From the NCBI GenBank assembly GCA_958496175.1, contig OY292277.1:34607050-34671049 (forward strand): a stretch of 64,000 bases of DNA. Reading direction: 5' to 3'. Position numbers and translations under genes: made by a program. Source of the stretch: Sisyra terminalis (Eukaryota; Arthropoda; Insecta; Neuroptera; Sisyridae). Positions 47,161-59,966 of this stretch are shown piece after piece. The first letter of the stretch is position 1, and each line of letters begins with the position of its first letter. Below the pieces are notes generated by a model. The model had not been told where the DNA came from. It worked only from the letters and a program-made list of their open reading frames with translations, and did not search any database.

Positions 47161-49472
47161 GCCTATATTAAAGAATACTAATTAAGATTCTTATCTGCAA
47201 CCATAAGTATTGTATAAACTACAAGAAAACACAAATAGCTTCTAGAGCAAGAGCCCGCGGCGACCAGGCCTTCGTTATAATAAGTAGCAAAGATGTGAAA
47301 AATAAAAGCTTAGTTTCATGAAAGTATAAAGGTCAGTTATTTTAAATTTTCTTCGAAATATTATTAGAATCGATTATTAGAAATCACATCTTTCATTTCC
47401 AGACACTTAGCACGGTTTCAACCGCCTGCTATATACCCCTAAACTTTAATAAGTCAATATTATAATAAGCAAGCGTATGTACATACGTTGGCAAAGACAT
47501 TTAACAAAGATTGTAAACACATACGTGTGACTGAAAACCAAATATAATTGTCTCAAATTTGAACTTTATTGTCATTGGTTTCAACTGTCATTTCGATTTC
47601 ATTTTATTGCCAATTTTTACCATTTATCCGTTGTGTCAATGTTATGTCAGCTTAGAGATGTCTGGCAAGAGGTTGTTTATTTATTTATTTAATTATTCCG
47701 AAGAAAATATAAAAAATTGAGCTTTATACTTTAACGGAATTGAGCCTGTATTTTGTACAGTTTGCTACTTGTTATTTGCCAAAGTAACCATCATTCAATC
47801 TCCATAACCGCTGATCGTTCTTACCTGTACTGGGGACATGCACAGAGAAATTTTCAACTTTTATAAATTAGCGCTGGTCTGGCTTCGAAAAATAAACATG
47901 AAGAAATTAAACTGATATCTTAATACTAAAAACAATCCTATAACAACCATTTTACGAGAAAACTAGTGTAATTATCCATCCCCATTTTCTATTGTAGCTA
48001 TTTCCAATGATTTTAACAATATAACCATTCCTAAGGCTTTAATTAAACAGAATTCTATCGAATGCTGAATATTGAAATTTCAAATGGAATATCAAATTAA
48101 AAGTGATGGTCTATAAAATGAGTTCATTTGTGAATTGAAATTTTGTTCCCTTTGAAAACAATATTTTAGTGAAAACTTTTCCTGTAAAAGCTTTTTGTTC
48201 GTCAAACTTGAGATATACAGCAAATGAAAATTATTAGTAGTAATTTTTCAATTTATTCATATCTTTAAATGAGTTCTCTTCTATTTGCACTAACGGGGAT
48301 TTTATTGAGAGAAAATATTTCTGAATTATAGTAAATTCCTATTTTACAGGCTTTCTTTATTCAAATCAAAGCGAGAAATTTTCAACGTTGAAACTTTGCC
48401 TAAAGCAACATTGGGTTTTTGTAAAAGGCTTTGTAGCGTTCAATAAAACTCATTCATTTTCAAATAAACAAAAATAGAATGCTTTCAATGAATTTCGATA
48501 AACTTTAAATATATTGAGGTAAATGTATTAAAAATGCAACGATTTCTGTTTCGGAATAACAATGAAGTTCTAAAATTGAATGCACGTATTTCTCTTTAAT
48601 TGAAATTCTGTCCTCAATGTAAGTGAAATGCAAAATGCCAGTGAAAAATATCTAAGTAAATTCTTTAATTTCCGGTGCATAAAATTGTCAAAATAGAAAA
48701 ATTTTGCATTGGATTTCATTTTTCGACCTTTTTTGACATCAAAGTCTGCATTTGAACGTTAAAGTTTGACAGTTCTTCCACATCATCGCTAAATTTATTC
48801 TACAAAAAATATTTTAATCTAAGATTTTCCAACTTACTGGTTTCGAAATAAATATAACTAAATTCACATTTAACGTTTTCAAAATTTAAAACATACTTAA
48901 TTTTCTTACTCCAATATGCATTCTGAAAATTAGCGACCGTATAAATCGTAAATGGGGAGAGAAAAGAATTTCGTATTCCAGTAAAGTAATCAACCCCGTG
49001 CTATGATGCTAGACTTAAGAAAATTTAAATGTGAAACGATTATTTGAGAGAAAATAAATATCACTAATGAAGCTAATAATGATTGATAATGTCATTAAAA
49101 TTTCATCTTAATTTACCATCTTTCGACTTCTGTGTCTCTATCTACTGGAAATATTGCTTTGATCGTTTGGGCAGAATTAGCAATTAAGTTTTCTCAATTA
49201 ATTTTAAAAGAGAGTCAAAATTAATACGTAAGAAGGAGTAAATTAAGGTAGCCAGTAACGAAGAAGAATGTCTTAAAAATAAATATTAGTTAAGAATTAA
49301 AGGGATTTCAATAAGAGAAAAAAAAAATTTCATTAATTACCAGTTTTAATTACTATCAATCAAAGAATTAAATTCTTTCAAACTATTTTCTTAAGATCTT
49401 AATCAATGCATTGCATAAAAAATTTAAAGATATTTAGTAATAGGCCTTATTGCGAAATGTACATCCGAAGAG
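47161..49472. other. Intron part; fragment shared with 52800-52895
   Basis: 47530-47640 (TTGTCTCAAATTTGAACTTT, CAACTGTCATTTCGATTTCA, TTGCCAATTTTTACC) matches the sequence preceding the Helitron-like end at 52941, so it is a fragment of the same family. The remainder shows nothing. Confidence 0.35.
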
Positions 49473-49495
49473 CGGGGACCGGTAACCTGTGGCTC
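49473..49495 (+). repeat. hAT-type terminal repeat
   Basis: CGGGGACCGGTAACCTGTGGC approximates the common hAT end CAGGGGTCGGCAACCTTTGGC. The other end was not found. Confidence 0.4.
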
Positions 49496-50029
49496 AGGAA
49501 GGTCATAATTGTAATCATAACTTTTAAATAGCTTAATAATACGTATAGTTTTGTGGACTCAGGACATTAAAAGATTCAAGCAATAAAAATCGAATGAAAT
49601 AAAAAAAGTCCAAGCATATTCTATGGGTGATAGAATAAGCGAGAAACATCTGTCTTTTGAGAAGCTTCCAGAATCGAATCAGTTTGTATATAAGGTGGCT
49701 AATTGTCAACTGTAAAATGGTTAAATAGTGGCAAGTAACAACACAGTTCGAACAACATTAAAAAACAATTGTTATTGTTGTTTATTCTCAAACACAAATC
49801 CAACAAACCCGTCAATATAAATACGTTAAAACGTCCCAATATTGAAAAATTAACTTCAATAAAATAATTTTTAATAGTTGGAGACAAAAACAAATCAGAA
49901 CCAGAGTTCTTAAATACATGGGTGAACTACATATAAATCCATTATCCTAAGATACCAACGAAAGACATTCTCCTATTCCAATAATAGAAAGCTGGGACAA
50001 TATCTGACGCACTCAACCACAAAAATTAC

Positions 50030-50180
50030 ACCAAGTTAAGAAGTCGATAAAGAAGCCAATGCCAAGTTTTAGCCTTCCTAGAACAGACAAGGGGATTTTG
50101 TTCCGACTTCGTATAGGACCCACAAAACTGGTCCATCTCCGACTCATCATTGAAATTCTTGAGTGCCCTAAAACTATGAT
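50030..50180 (+). pseudogene. LINE ORF2 C-terminal relic
   Basis: SFSLPRTDKGILFRLRIGPT (from about 50066), followed by KLVHLRLI, matches the segment after RNase H in Jockey/I-type LINE polyproteins (LPR...V.L.RLRIGHT.LTH..L). The frame continues to a truncated end near 50180. The upstream part (49880-50030) is too worn to read. Confidence 0.5.
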
Positions 50181-52799
50181 TCTAGATATTTGATGCCAAC
50201 TAACTTAAAGGGAGGCCTATCGACTAATAGAGGGATAAAAACAATGGATTTTACGGAAGTAAATCAAATTCGAAATTTGATAGATCAAATGAAGTTAGTT
50301 ACTGGAGTTGGTTGTACTATTTATAGCGTTGAAGGGCGCACTAGATTGAATTTCTTCATTTCCATTCCTTCGATAAGGCAGATTTCATTAACGTTTTGAA
50401 ACTTTCAAAGAATATCAGCAGAATACTTCTCGGTAATTTTAGGATAATTTGATATTATATTTCAAATTTTGAAATGTTTCGATAATATGTTTTCAACTTC
50501 TTCAGGTAGTATTTAAAGTTAAAATCGTTGTCGAAACATTCTAGTTCAAAATAGTTATTGCATTTTAGACAACAAAAAATATTGATAGTTAAAATATAAA
50601 TAACTGCTATTTTCATTCTTTTCTGTACTAAAATTACCACTGAAACATAAAAAAAAAAACCTTTTTTTGGTTAACCCCTCAATTGCTAATAAATATAATT
50701 TTAAAGTAAGGAAGTGTTCTACATTTAATAAAGTTCCAATATGAGTACCATAAGAAGATCAACCAGAAAACCATTGAATTTTTAGTACAAACAAAAGTTT
50801 GTTAAGCGAAAACGATACATTGCAAATACATTTCAGTTATATTCAGTTTCATTACTGTAACGACATATTTGAAGATTTTATGCCCTTTGAAGATAGATCA
50901 CTCCATTAAATGAAACTTATCAATAAATTAATGCAGATTTACATTTCTAACTTCTGAATACAGATTAAATATAATTTTGTTTACCAACCTAGTGTTGATA
51001 GGTGACGCTATGGCAGTATTTTCCTAACTTTCGGCATTTTAATGCCCCTTCTTAGAAAGAAGAATCCCCTTCTTAGAAACTTCCGTACCATTAAGAACTT
51101 CTCGTTAAAACAATTGCTGAAATAGCCACTTTTGGGTCACCTGTCACTACTGGTGGATACTCATAAATATATTCTACTAAATTGTTCCCGTACCCCTGAG
51201 GAGCACGGGAAATACGGATATACGTACCACAAAGCGAATAATGGAACCAATTTCAATAAAATAAACCATTTTAGGTAAAGTGCTTTTACTTTGTGATTTT
51301 CTAACTATAGCTTATACTTTAAAAAACCAACTCCTATTTAGTTACTATTTTCTTTCATAATTGGTTCTCGAAGTTCATCATACATTTCACCCTGTCTTCC
51401 TATTCGTATATAAGGAGCAAATATCTCAATAGCCTGAAAATTAGGATAATCTAACATAGTTGATTCAAAATTTAGTGAAACAGTAAATTTCATTATTTTT
51501 TTTATTTCAGAAACCCGAATTTTTTTCATTTGTATTGCAAATAAATAAAATAAGTACGCATATCTATAATTCCAAGGGGTGGAAGGATTTTATCCTTGAC
51601 CATATAATATGACAACACCCTTGCTGATTCTTATTTTCGGTGATTGGTTTTAGGAAAAATTATATCTGTAACATATAAATTACAGTAATATTAATGGAAA
51701 ACCAGTGATGTTATCGATCCATTTTACTTTTGATACAAAATTAATCACGGCTTTTGTTATAAGTTTTCTCATACTACAAATCATAATTTAATTATGATAA
51801 AGCAAATGAAGAATTGTACCTATATCTACGTGGAAACATATTAGGTACATATGTAAGTACGAGCATGGCAAATTTTCTGTGGAATTGGATCCAAGTTTAT
51901 TTTCAACAGTAGATATGTGAAATGAATTTATTATCAACGAATTAATGCCTAAGAAACAATTTTGTAGGTTAAAATAATGATAAAAAATTACCACTTTTTT
52001 ATTATTTTATTGTTACTATTTTAGCCAGTTAATTAACAAAACATGTACAAAAAATAAAAATGTTTCATAAATCTGACTAATTTTGTATTTTAAACCACAA
52101 TTATATTTTATATCTATCCTTTTTTTTATATTTTATACCAAAAAATAATACTTAATAATACTCATCCCTTATACTACTAAATAATAATATACTTTGTAAT
52201 TAGAAGGTTCCTTAAAATTATATCAATTAAATACTATGTTTTTATCAAATAAGTTTCTACATTCCGCTCTAGTAATTTAAAAATTTACTTCCAAGTATTT
52301 AATCACCAATATGATAACAGGTGTACGTATACTGAAGTAAACATAGAATGCATATAATTAAACTTTGTGAGTCATCTAGTATTTCAACCTTACAAAATAT
52401 CAGGTAATCTCTTAATCGGTTTTGATATAGATAAAGCTTTAACGAAGCGTTTACATTTGGTATTCAAAGTGAAATTAATAATTAATCTAAGGAAAGAAAC
52501 TACGAAAATATTACTTCAAGGAATATACTTTCATGATTTTCAAGTATTTAAACGTTTTACGTTTATTTTCTGCAAGGAACGAAATCTTACCAAGAAACTA
52601 TAACTAAAATATAACTGATATAAATAAATTAAACACTTTTCATTTACAGCTATATCCTATCCAACTGATACTCTTTTTTGAAGTTATACTTCTTTAAGTG
52701 CGCCTTAAGAGGAAAAAATAGATTAGAGATATTACGTTCATTGAACAGTAAACAAATCCGAATGAAAATAATCAAAATGCAACTGTTAAAAAAACAAAT
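50181..52799. other. Intron part without recognised element
   Basis: A short duplicated CCCCTTCTTAGAAA lies at 51047-51080. Other frames here are chance. Confidence 0.3.
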
Positions 52800-52941
52800 A
52801 TAATAATAATTTTCTCAAATTTAAACCCACTAATTGTTGTCATTTGTATCAACTGTTATTTCGATTTCATTCAATAGTCAATTTTTGTCGATTGACAGTT
52901 TTACCAGGATTGGTTAACAATATTTCGCGGGTAACTACTAG
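52800..52941 (+). mobile_element. Helitron-like 3' end
   Basis: It ends in CGCGGGTAACTACTAG (CTAG at 52938-52941) followed by T, nearly the same terminus as the Helitron at 14777-15920 (GGGCAACTACTAG). About 90 bp of the preceding sequence is shared with 47530-47640. No clear terminal hairpin and no matching 5' TC end were found, so only the 3' part is called. Confidence 0.5.
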
Positions 52942-53447
52942 TATTTGATAATTATAACTATACAAATTATGTTAAGAAGTCTAGTTATAAAACATAATGG
53001 TTAAAACTTAAACAAATTAAAACTAATACAAAGTTTTAATAATAAGTTTTAATACACCAATATTAACAGTTTGAAAGAATTTTTGTACCAAATATTAACA
53101 TATCAAACTGATTTTTCGTGAAAAATAACCAAAGCCAACGTTAATTTTTTTAATATTGTATGGACTTTTTAGCCAAAAATAAATGAGATTGTCTGGTAAA
53201 CAGGTAGGTTAACTATATGGTTAGTACCCTCGCCAAAGGTTAATACAGATGTGGGAATAATTTATAAATAGAAAAAGTATCCCAAACATTGATTAAAAAA
53301 GTTTTGTTCATAATCCAAATCACCACCTTTTTAGACGATCGTCACTTTGACAATTAGATTCAGAAACCAAACTGTCCGATAATACATACAAACGTAACAG
53401 TGGATTGTTTTACTCTATGTACAATTATTTGTTTTATTTTTACCAAA

Positions 53448-53472
53448 TAATAAGGGGTTCGGAAAGTAATAT
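53448..53472 (+). repeat. mariner-like terminal repeat, isolated
   Basis: AAGGGGTTCGGAAAGTAATATCG resembles the ends of mariner elements (TTAGGT...GGAAAGTAAT). It is in the same orientation as the one at 54362, so the two do not bound one simple element. Confidence 0.4.
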
Positions 53473-53720
53473 CGTTTTTATTATATAGAACTAAAGCAGA
53501 AAATTTTTAAACCAATTAATCTATTTTAAATCATTGATATAACCACCCTCAATAATATTAATCTTTTGACTTATAATGTACATATGTATTTTTAAATACC
53601 AAATTAGTAAAAATCGATTGATTACTAAGTTAAATTTCAAAAAATTACATTTTAACATCATTTAAATTTAAAAAAATTTATCACAGAAAATGTGTAATTA
53701 AAATAAATACAAAATACTAA

Positions 53721-54050
53721 TCACAATCCAGTAGGACAATACTGGACGATTATGGTGGTTAAATCAATTTCCCTCACTCTTAACTTGCTTTTTTTACGGT
53801 TTTTCTTTTGTACTGAGGAGTCTTGTATTATCGTGTTGCAGAATAAAGTTTCCTCTTTTGACAGTTCTCGGGACTTCTTAGATATTTGGTTGGTCGACCA
53901 ATATTGATTTGAAATATTTGACTGTTCTTCGATTGTCTGACATGGATTTGGTACCACTTCCTCTGTTAATATCTTATTATTTAAAGTTTTTATCATTTTT
54001 GGTTGGTACGACGGAATACTCAAAATTATCGAATTCAAATTCAAAACCAC
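53721..54050 (-). pseudogene. Unrecognised 109-codon frame, possible transposon ORF
   Basis: The minus-strand frame is polar and charged (SKKSRELSKEETLF, QKKNRKKSKLRVREIDLT) and ends TTIIVQYCPTGL. Just upstream in another frame there is an ATG in good context (about 54055) opening MSGFEFEFDNFEYSVV, which runs out after 25 codons; one indel could connect them. A related stretch (KLRGDIVVPTIIVQS) lies on the plus strand at about 54766-54810, so the sequence exists in at least two inverted copies. No family recognised. Confidence 0.3.
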
Positions 54051-54361
54051 TCATTTGGTATTAAGAAAAACATCGAATGCACTTGAATAAGTATTGAAAA
54101 TGTTTTTAGTAGCATTTTGTGTTACTACTCTGTAAAACTCGATGAGAACACAATAACGAAATGAAATTCCTTCGAGCATCTGTCTAACCATTTCAATATA
54201 AATTTTAGAAATTGAAATATTTTTTTACTTACTACGAGTTTACAAGTCACTTCAACTATAAAATATATTCGGTACAAGTTTAAAATAACTTTTAAGCCGA
54301 TAAATGGCAGTTACATATCTATGGGTTCAAGAGTGACATTTTTTTTCCGGTTATCCTAATA

Positions 54362-55088
54362 TTAGGTGTGCTGGAAAGTAATTTTGTTTGTAAACCAATA
54401 GTCATTCAATTGCCATTTATCTACTTATAAGTAATTTCAAAATGGTACTAAGGAAATTTTATGATTTGAGTGATTTATTAACTTATAAAAAAATATATTT
54501 TCTATACCAAAATCTATATTGAAGTGGTAAGACCAAAAACACGAAAGAATACAAATTCGGTATTTTTTGCTCCTCGATTTTCTCAGGATTGCAACGCAAA
54601 GTTGTTACCAAAAAAAATTTAAATGTTTACCTAAGTGCTTTAGATGTTCATTAATGCCTTTTTTTTAGTTCAAATTCGATAACATTCATTTCTTCATGAC
54701 TAGTACTATCGAAGAATGGCAAAAAATTTAACCAATAAGAATTTAACCCAGGAAGAAAACTGATAAATTAAGGGGTGATATTGTCGTACCCACTATAATC
54801 GTCCAAAGTTATTCCATCACATTTCTATTTAATTCATTTGTTACAAAATTTACTAACTGGTAAAAGAATTGAAAGCTTCAGTGATATTCAAAATGAATTT
54901 TTTTGATATTTTCCTTAGTTACCAATTGATTTTTATTAATTTACCATTCAAAACGTTGCTACTATTGAGGCTGATTCTATCATTGATTTAAAATCAAAAG
55001 TTATAACAAAATATTGTGATTTAATTGAGTATTAAAAAAAAAGAAAATACTTTCCGGTATTTCAAAAGGTATTTCCGGTATTACCTAA
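54362..55088. mobile_element. Possible mariner-type MITE
   Basis: The left end TTAGGTGTGCTGGAAAGTAA (54362) and the right end, which reads TTAGGTAATACCGGAAATAC on the minus strand (ending 55088), share the mariner TTAGGT...GGAAA(GTA) pattern. The right end appears to contain a duplicated ACTTTCCGGTATT/TATTTCCGGTATT. No transposase. Confidence 0.4.
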
Positions 55089-56581
55089 TATGTAAAGAAA
55101 TTGTCGAACAAATGTTTGTTAAACATAATAAATATTTTTTATCAATTACGTTTTAGGATCGTATACTTATAAAGTTCGTGGAAAAATTATGAATAAACAG
55201 AAATTATATAAGATTTATGAAATTTATATGGAATCAGGTTATGAAACACAAAACTTGAGTATAATTTAAAATAAATTAGGAAAAAATATAATTTTTTTTT
55301 AAAATTCTTTTGAAAGCACAACAATTATACAAACCACCCAAACTTTAAATACTTCACTTATTTTTTTAACTGAAACAAAGAAAATAATTCGTTGAATTAT
55401 ATTTTGATTAAAATTTATGTATCGTATCAAACATTGCCTTTAGGGTTTATTTTCTTCAAAGCTGGTGACTCAATTAAATTCTTAATATCTTCTATGTTTA
55501 ACTTTGTGTGTCGAATTTCAACTTTTCCAAATTTTTCTTACCTTTCAATGAAAATATAAAGTATTTTGTTGAAAAAAAAATAAAGAAATTTATGCATATT
55601 TTATTATTACTATGCTTCGTGCATTGAAAATAGGGAACGTAGGCAATGGGAAAGATTCTCATGAGGAAAAGAGCATAGTTAAGAATGATTTATCACTGGC
55701 ATAATATATTAAAATGAAATACCTATGTACCATATTACAATTTTTAGACCATTTCGTACATTTGCTCCACTCAATTTAAATATGTAAAACTTAATTCAAT
55801 TATAAATTATGTCTTATTTTTACATTATTACTGCGGCTAAATTTCTCTTTCAAAGTAGGTGTTATTAGATTAAATTGTCGACGGTTTTTTATATCACGTT
55901 GACGAAGTAGCGGGTATCGCCTGATGTTAAATGAGTTTGTCTGGTAGTTAATTAAATATTAGAAATACTAGCTTTCTGAAGTGCTAAATAGCCTTACATT
56001 ATGGGGGAAGGGGTGAAATGTGTCAACGATTCATAAATTGTTAAAAACTTAATTTTACCATGGTAAAATGGTTGCCGAACCGCATGTACCTATTTAGTAT
56101 ATACCTTTAATATTGCAAAAATTCTAAAAAAAAATATTATTACTTTTTTGATGGTCATCCAGAGTTTCATTTGCATAATGATATCTTCAATAGGTACTGA
56201 GAAAAAAAATATTTACGATATGGGTTGTCACCCTTAATATTTCCTTACTTTTGAGACTAAGGTTGTTAGATTAAGTGTATCTTAGATGAAAGACAATAGA
56301 TTCTAGGTAAGAACCCATTTGTAGACATGAGGGTAGTTTTCAAATGCATAATCGGCTAGATCTTTTATAAAATACAGGTTTGTTTAGTTGTAACTAAAGA
56401 CCGGATTAACCATTTTTTTAAATTTGGTATTTAGATACAAATCAATGTTCTACTCTTGATTGCGAAAACCGGATAAGAAAAAGTATCTTCTGAACAAAAA
56501 AAAACTAAAGAACCAAAAAAGCAATCTGCATAATCGTGCGAGATATCGTTGGAAAGGTCTTTAAGCATTTGTAAAACATTA
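55089..56581. other. Intron part without recognised element
   Basis: No supported feature. Confidence 0.3.
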
Positions 56582-56649
56582 AAAAATTTCCCTTCATTTT
56601 CCTATGTACAGCCTCATTGCTGTACATAGGAAAATGAAGGGAAATTTTT
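56582..56649. repeat. Perfect 30-bp stem hairpin with 8-nt loop
   Basis: 56582-56611 and 56620-56649 are exact reverse complements (30 of 30) around the loop CCTCATTG. Size (~68 nt) is in the range of a microRNA precursor, but the stem has no mismatches or bulges, which is unusual for conserved microRNAs and more typical of a young inverted duplication. It is on the sense strand of the GPCR intron and would be present in the pre-mRNA. Confidence 0.85.
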
Positions 56650-58699
56650 AAATTCTCTTGGTTTTAAAATATAAAATATTTTTAACTATAACTTCATTTA
56701 TTTTGTAAGACAATGAGTTTTCCAAAAAAAAAAAATAGAACTTGTTCATAAACGACATAAATTTTAATAAACGAAAATAATAAACGGCATAAATTATATT
56801 TAAAGTTGTCAAGATTAATCACGAAGCAGTAATTTTAGCTACCCTTAATCTAGCATCGACGTAAAAATTGAGAATTTTTCAAATAAATTCGACAGTATCG
56901 TAGGTATAAATATAAATACACAACTACATTACGTTTCAAACCATACGAAAGGGTTAATTTATTCATGTGAATACATGATTTATTCGTATTTCTTCCATAT
57001 GAGGTTTTATTACTTTTGAACGAAAAATTCAAATTTGATTTGTAGCAATGAATAAACAATGCACACATGAAAACAAAAGCAAAGAATTTTTCAGAGAAAA
57101 TATAAAAAATCAAAGATAATAAGCATTTTTTTCATTTAAGATAATACGTGTATAGTTCTACAATAGGGCGTTTATAATAAACATACATGAGGAAAAATTT
57201 TGATAGAAGAAAAGTCGCAACCCGAAAGTCTCGAATCTACTTTTCATAGTCATCAATTATGGAATTATGTACATATATATTTATATATGATTGTAGATGC
57301 ACAAAAATATAGACTTACTAACGTACATTATTGTTCATACAATAAGGTTGGGAAAACTACGAATCATAAAACCATTAGAACTATTAATACTTATAATAAT
57401 TATTTGTGACCTATTTACCAAAATACCCCAGAGGAAAAGATTGTTGGAACTTTTGCAGCTCAAGTAAATCCTTGTACAGATATACAAATCCTTTCAATTT
57501 TCAGAACATAATATTTCCAACGGCGGTTTTATTGTAGATGTTTACTCCGTATTTATTTTCTATATTTAGATGAAATCTTTATGTAGGCATATTGTATTCA
57601 AAACAGAAAACCCCGAAATGCACCAGTGAAATATATAAGTTATAAATATGTTTAAAACTTGGATCAAAATTATTGAAACTTCAAACAGTTATGGGGCATG
57701 GGTATCTAAAAAAGCAAATTTTACCGAAAAATTCTTATTTTTTTTAAAATTTCTTTGAAAAAGTTAAAATTTTTAAAATATATAGAAAAAATTACCAAAA
57801 CTGAAATTTGGTGTTGATAATCCGTACTCAAAATTTGTATATGGAACATTGTGACTCATTAATTACTTACACCGAATCATCGATTTCTACTCCACTTAAA
57901 ACTCCTCTATACTGATATTTTTTAACAACTATAAACCTATAGGATATCAGTATTCTGAGGCCTCTTTTGCATACTACGTCCCTAAACTTTACCATTAGCG
58001 TGTTGGTCTGTCATCGTCTATTATATGCTCGGAGTTCTTTTTAAATTTGATTTTTGAAGTCGAAGTTGGAACCGGAATTGGAGTAAAAATTTGAGGCAAA
58101 TCGAAGATATATAAGTTAAGAACAAGCCTATCATAATTACACAAATACTATTAAGAAGTCTTCGGGTGATTCTGAAAGCAGAAAACTGTTATCTTTTAGC
58201 AAAAGCTAAAAGCTTAGTAGCTTTATGCCCGATTTATGACCGATTTCAAAAATTCCGAAGTGGAAGTCGAGAGTATAAATTGATCGGAAGTTCCGATTTT
58301 ATGGAGTAGAAAACCCGTATTATCTTTAGTGCAAACTAAAGATTATATATTTAAAAAGAAGGTTTATTATCTTAAAAAGATTAGCTTTACAATAAACCTA
58401 AAGCGCATAATCTAAAAATAATTCCACGTTTTTTGTTTTAATAACCCAAGTTAACCGAATGATCGGCTCTGAGATAAAATAGTTTTTAGTTAAAGAGTTT
58501 TTAACTTACATAATAATCCATATATTTTGCTAACTGTATACTTTTCTGTACAATCGTAAAAAATGTTTTAAATAAAATAAAAAAAAAATATTTTTAAAAA
58601 TGCTCTACACTAATATCAAAACATAATGTATTTTATTATTTATATAATTATTTATTTTATTTTACTTGACATAATTTAAGAAATATTCAATTAAAAATG
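56650..58699. other. Intron part without recognised element
   Basis: No supported feature. The minus-strand 87-codon frame at 56850-57113 is taken as chance. Confidence 0.3.
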
Positions 58700-59205
58700 C
58701 AAAAAATATCGTTAAATTCAAAATGCCTAAGCTCCTATTGGTCCGGCATAAAAATGACGCCACAATACGAAACTTCTAGATCCCATGGACGTTTTCCTAC
58801 GACAAATGTAGCTTAATACAAAGGGAAATATTGTTTAAATCGTTTAAACATAATGCTAATGATTTAAACCATTAACAATCTGCACAACCTCTATTCGCAA
58901 GGAAAAAATTCATAGTAGTTTTTATAGAATAAACATATTTTCCCTAGTGAAAAAGTGTGAAAAATGTCCAAAATATTGTAATTTATTACTGTTTCTATGG
59001 TAACCGCTCAATAATTTGTTTTTATCTCGATTTCAATAAACGTTTTGATGCGTACTGTGACGTCACAGAAGACCCATAAGACACGATTATTATTAAATTG
59101 CCAAAATAAAACTTGTTCATAACAAAAAATTAGTTTTTCCTCATGTTAATAATGTCTTTTGTTGATTAAAAAGAAAAAAAAATGTGCATATGGTGTATTA
59201 TATTA
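58700..59205 (+). repeat. Dispersed repeat family B, copy 3
   Basis: Same order of blocks as copies 1 and 2, including CTCCTATTGGTCCGGCAT, AATGATTTAAACCATTA, GTGAAAAATGTCCAAA, GCGTACTGTGACGTCACAGA, GAAGACCCATAAG and GTGCATATGGTGTATTA. It lies about 760 bp upstream of the penultimate GPCR exon. Confidence 0.65.
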
Positions 59206-59966
59206 TATCTACAAAACTATTTTATTGATTTCCTTAAAATTTTATTTTTAAAAGATCATTATTCAATACTACATATTAAAAATCTTTCTTGAATCAGACT
59301 ACCCTTTAACCGTTTCGAAAATTGTAACAATTAAGTACTTATTGTTTTTATAAAATTTAAAAATTAAATATAGGTACTCTAATTCATTTTGGCGATTAAT
59401 TTTATTAGATCGCTAAATTATGTGTAACTTGAATCGTAAAATATTCAACTTTGGGATACATCATTAGTTTCAGATGTTAGAAGCCAACTATTATTTAGAG
59501 GCTTTCGTTAGAATCTACTGATAGTATAAAAATGTAGTTTACATACTAAAAGCTATAAAGAGCTTTGGAAAAATATATTTTTCTCATACCTTTAAAAACA
59601 TTTTTAGGTACCTACAAAAATGCTGTAAAATAAAACTGTATTGAACGAAGTAATACGCTTTCACGATTTTATTTCGGTTCGATGTGAAAATATGTACGAA
59701 TTTAATACAATAGATTTTTTTTACGGTGAATTTACGAATTTTAGTTTTATCAGAAAATGTTTTTGCTCTAAATCAAAATGTGGATAAAGTTAAGCTTGTT
59801 TATTTTGTTCATATAAAAATAATAAAAAAGCGCAAAGCGATAGAAGATGTTTCACACGTTATTGACGAATAAAATAGTTTTATAAAAAAATGCAAATTAT
59901 TTGCAAAGAATAAGAGGAAAATGTTGTAAACTTAGTCGTTTAAATAAATTTTTGGAATTGTTTCAG
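59206..59966 (+). other. Intron end, no recognised element
   Basis: AT-rich intron ending in TTGTTTCAG. No additional exon seen. Confidence 0.4.

Larger units (their letters stand above)
20578..59966 (+). other. 39.4-kb intron of the GPCR gene
   Basis: Donor GTAAGT at 20578, acceptor TTGTTTCAG ending at 59966. The phase is maintained: two bases of a codon on the left, one on the right. It is filled with transposon remains from many classes on both strands. No second host gene was recognised nested inside it. The inference depends on the two exons belonging to one gene. Confidence 0.75.

Noticed and set aside
56582..56649. Intrinsic bacterial terminator
   Set aside because: The hairpin is AT-rich and in eukaryotic intron sequence; the stem is far longer than a terminator.
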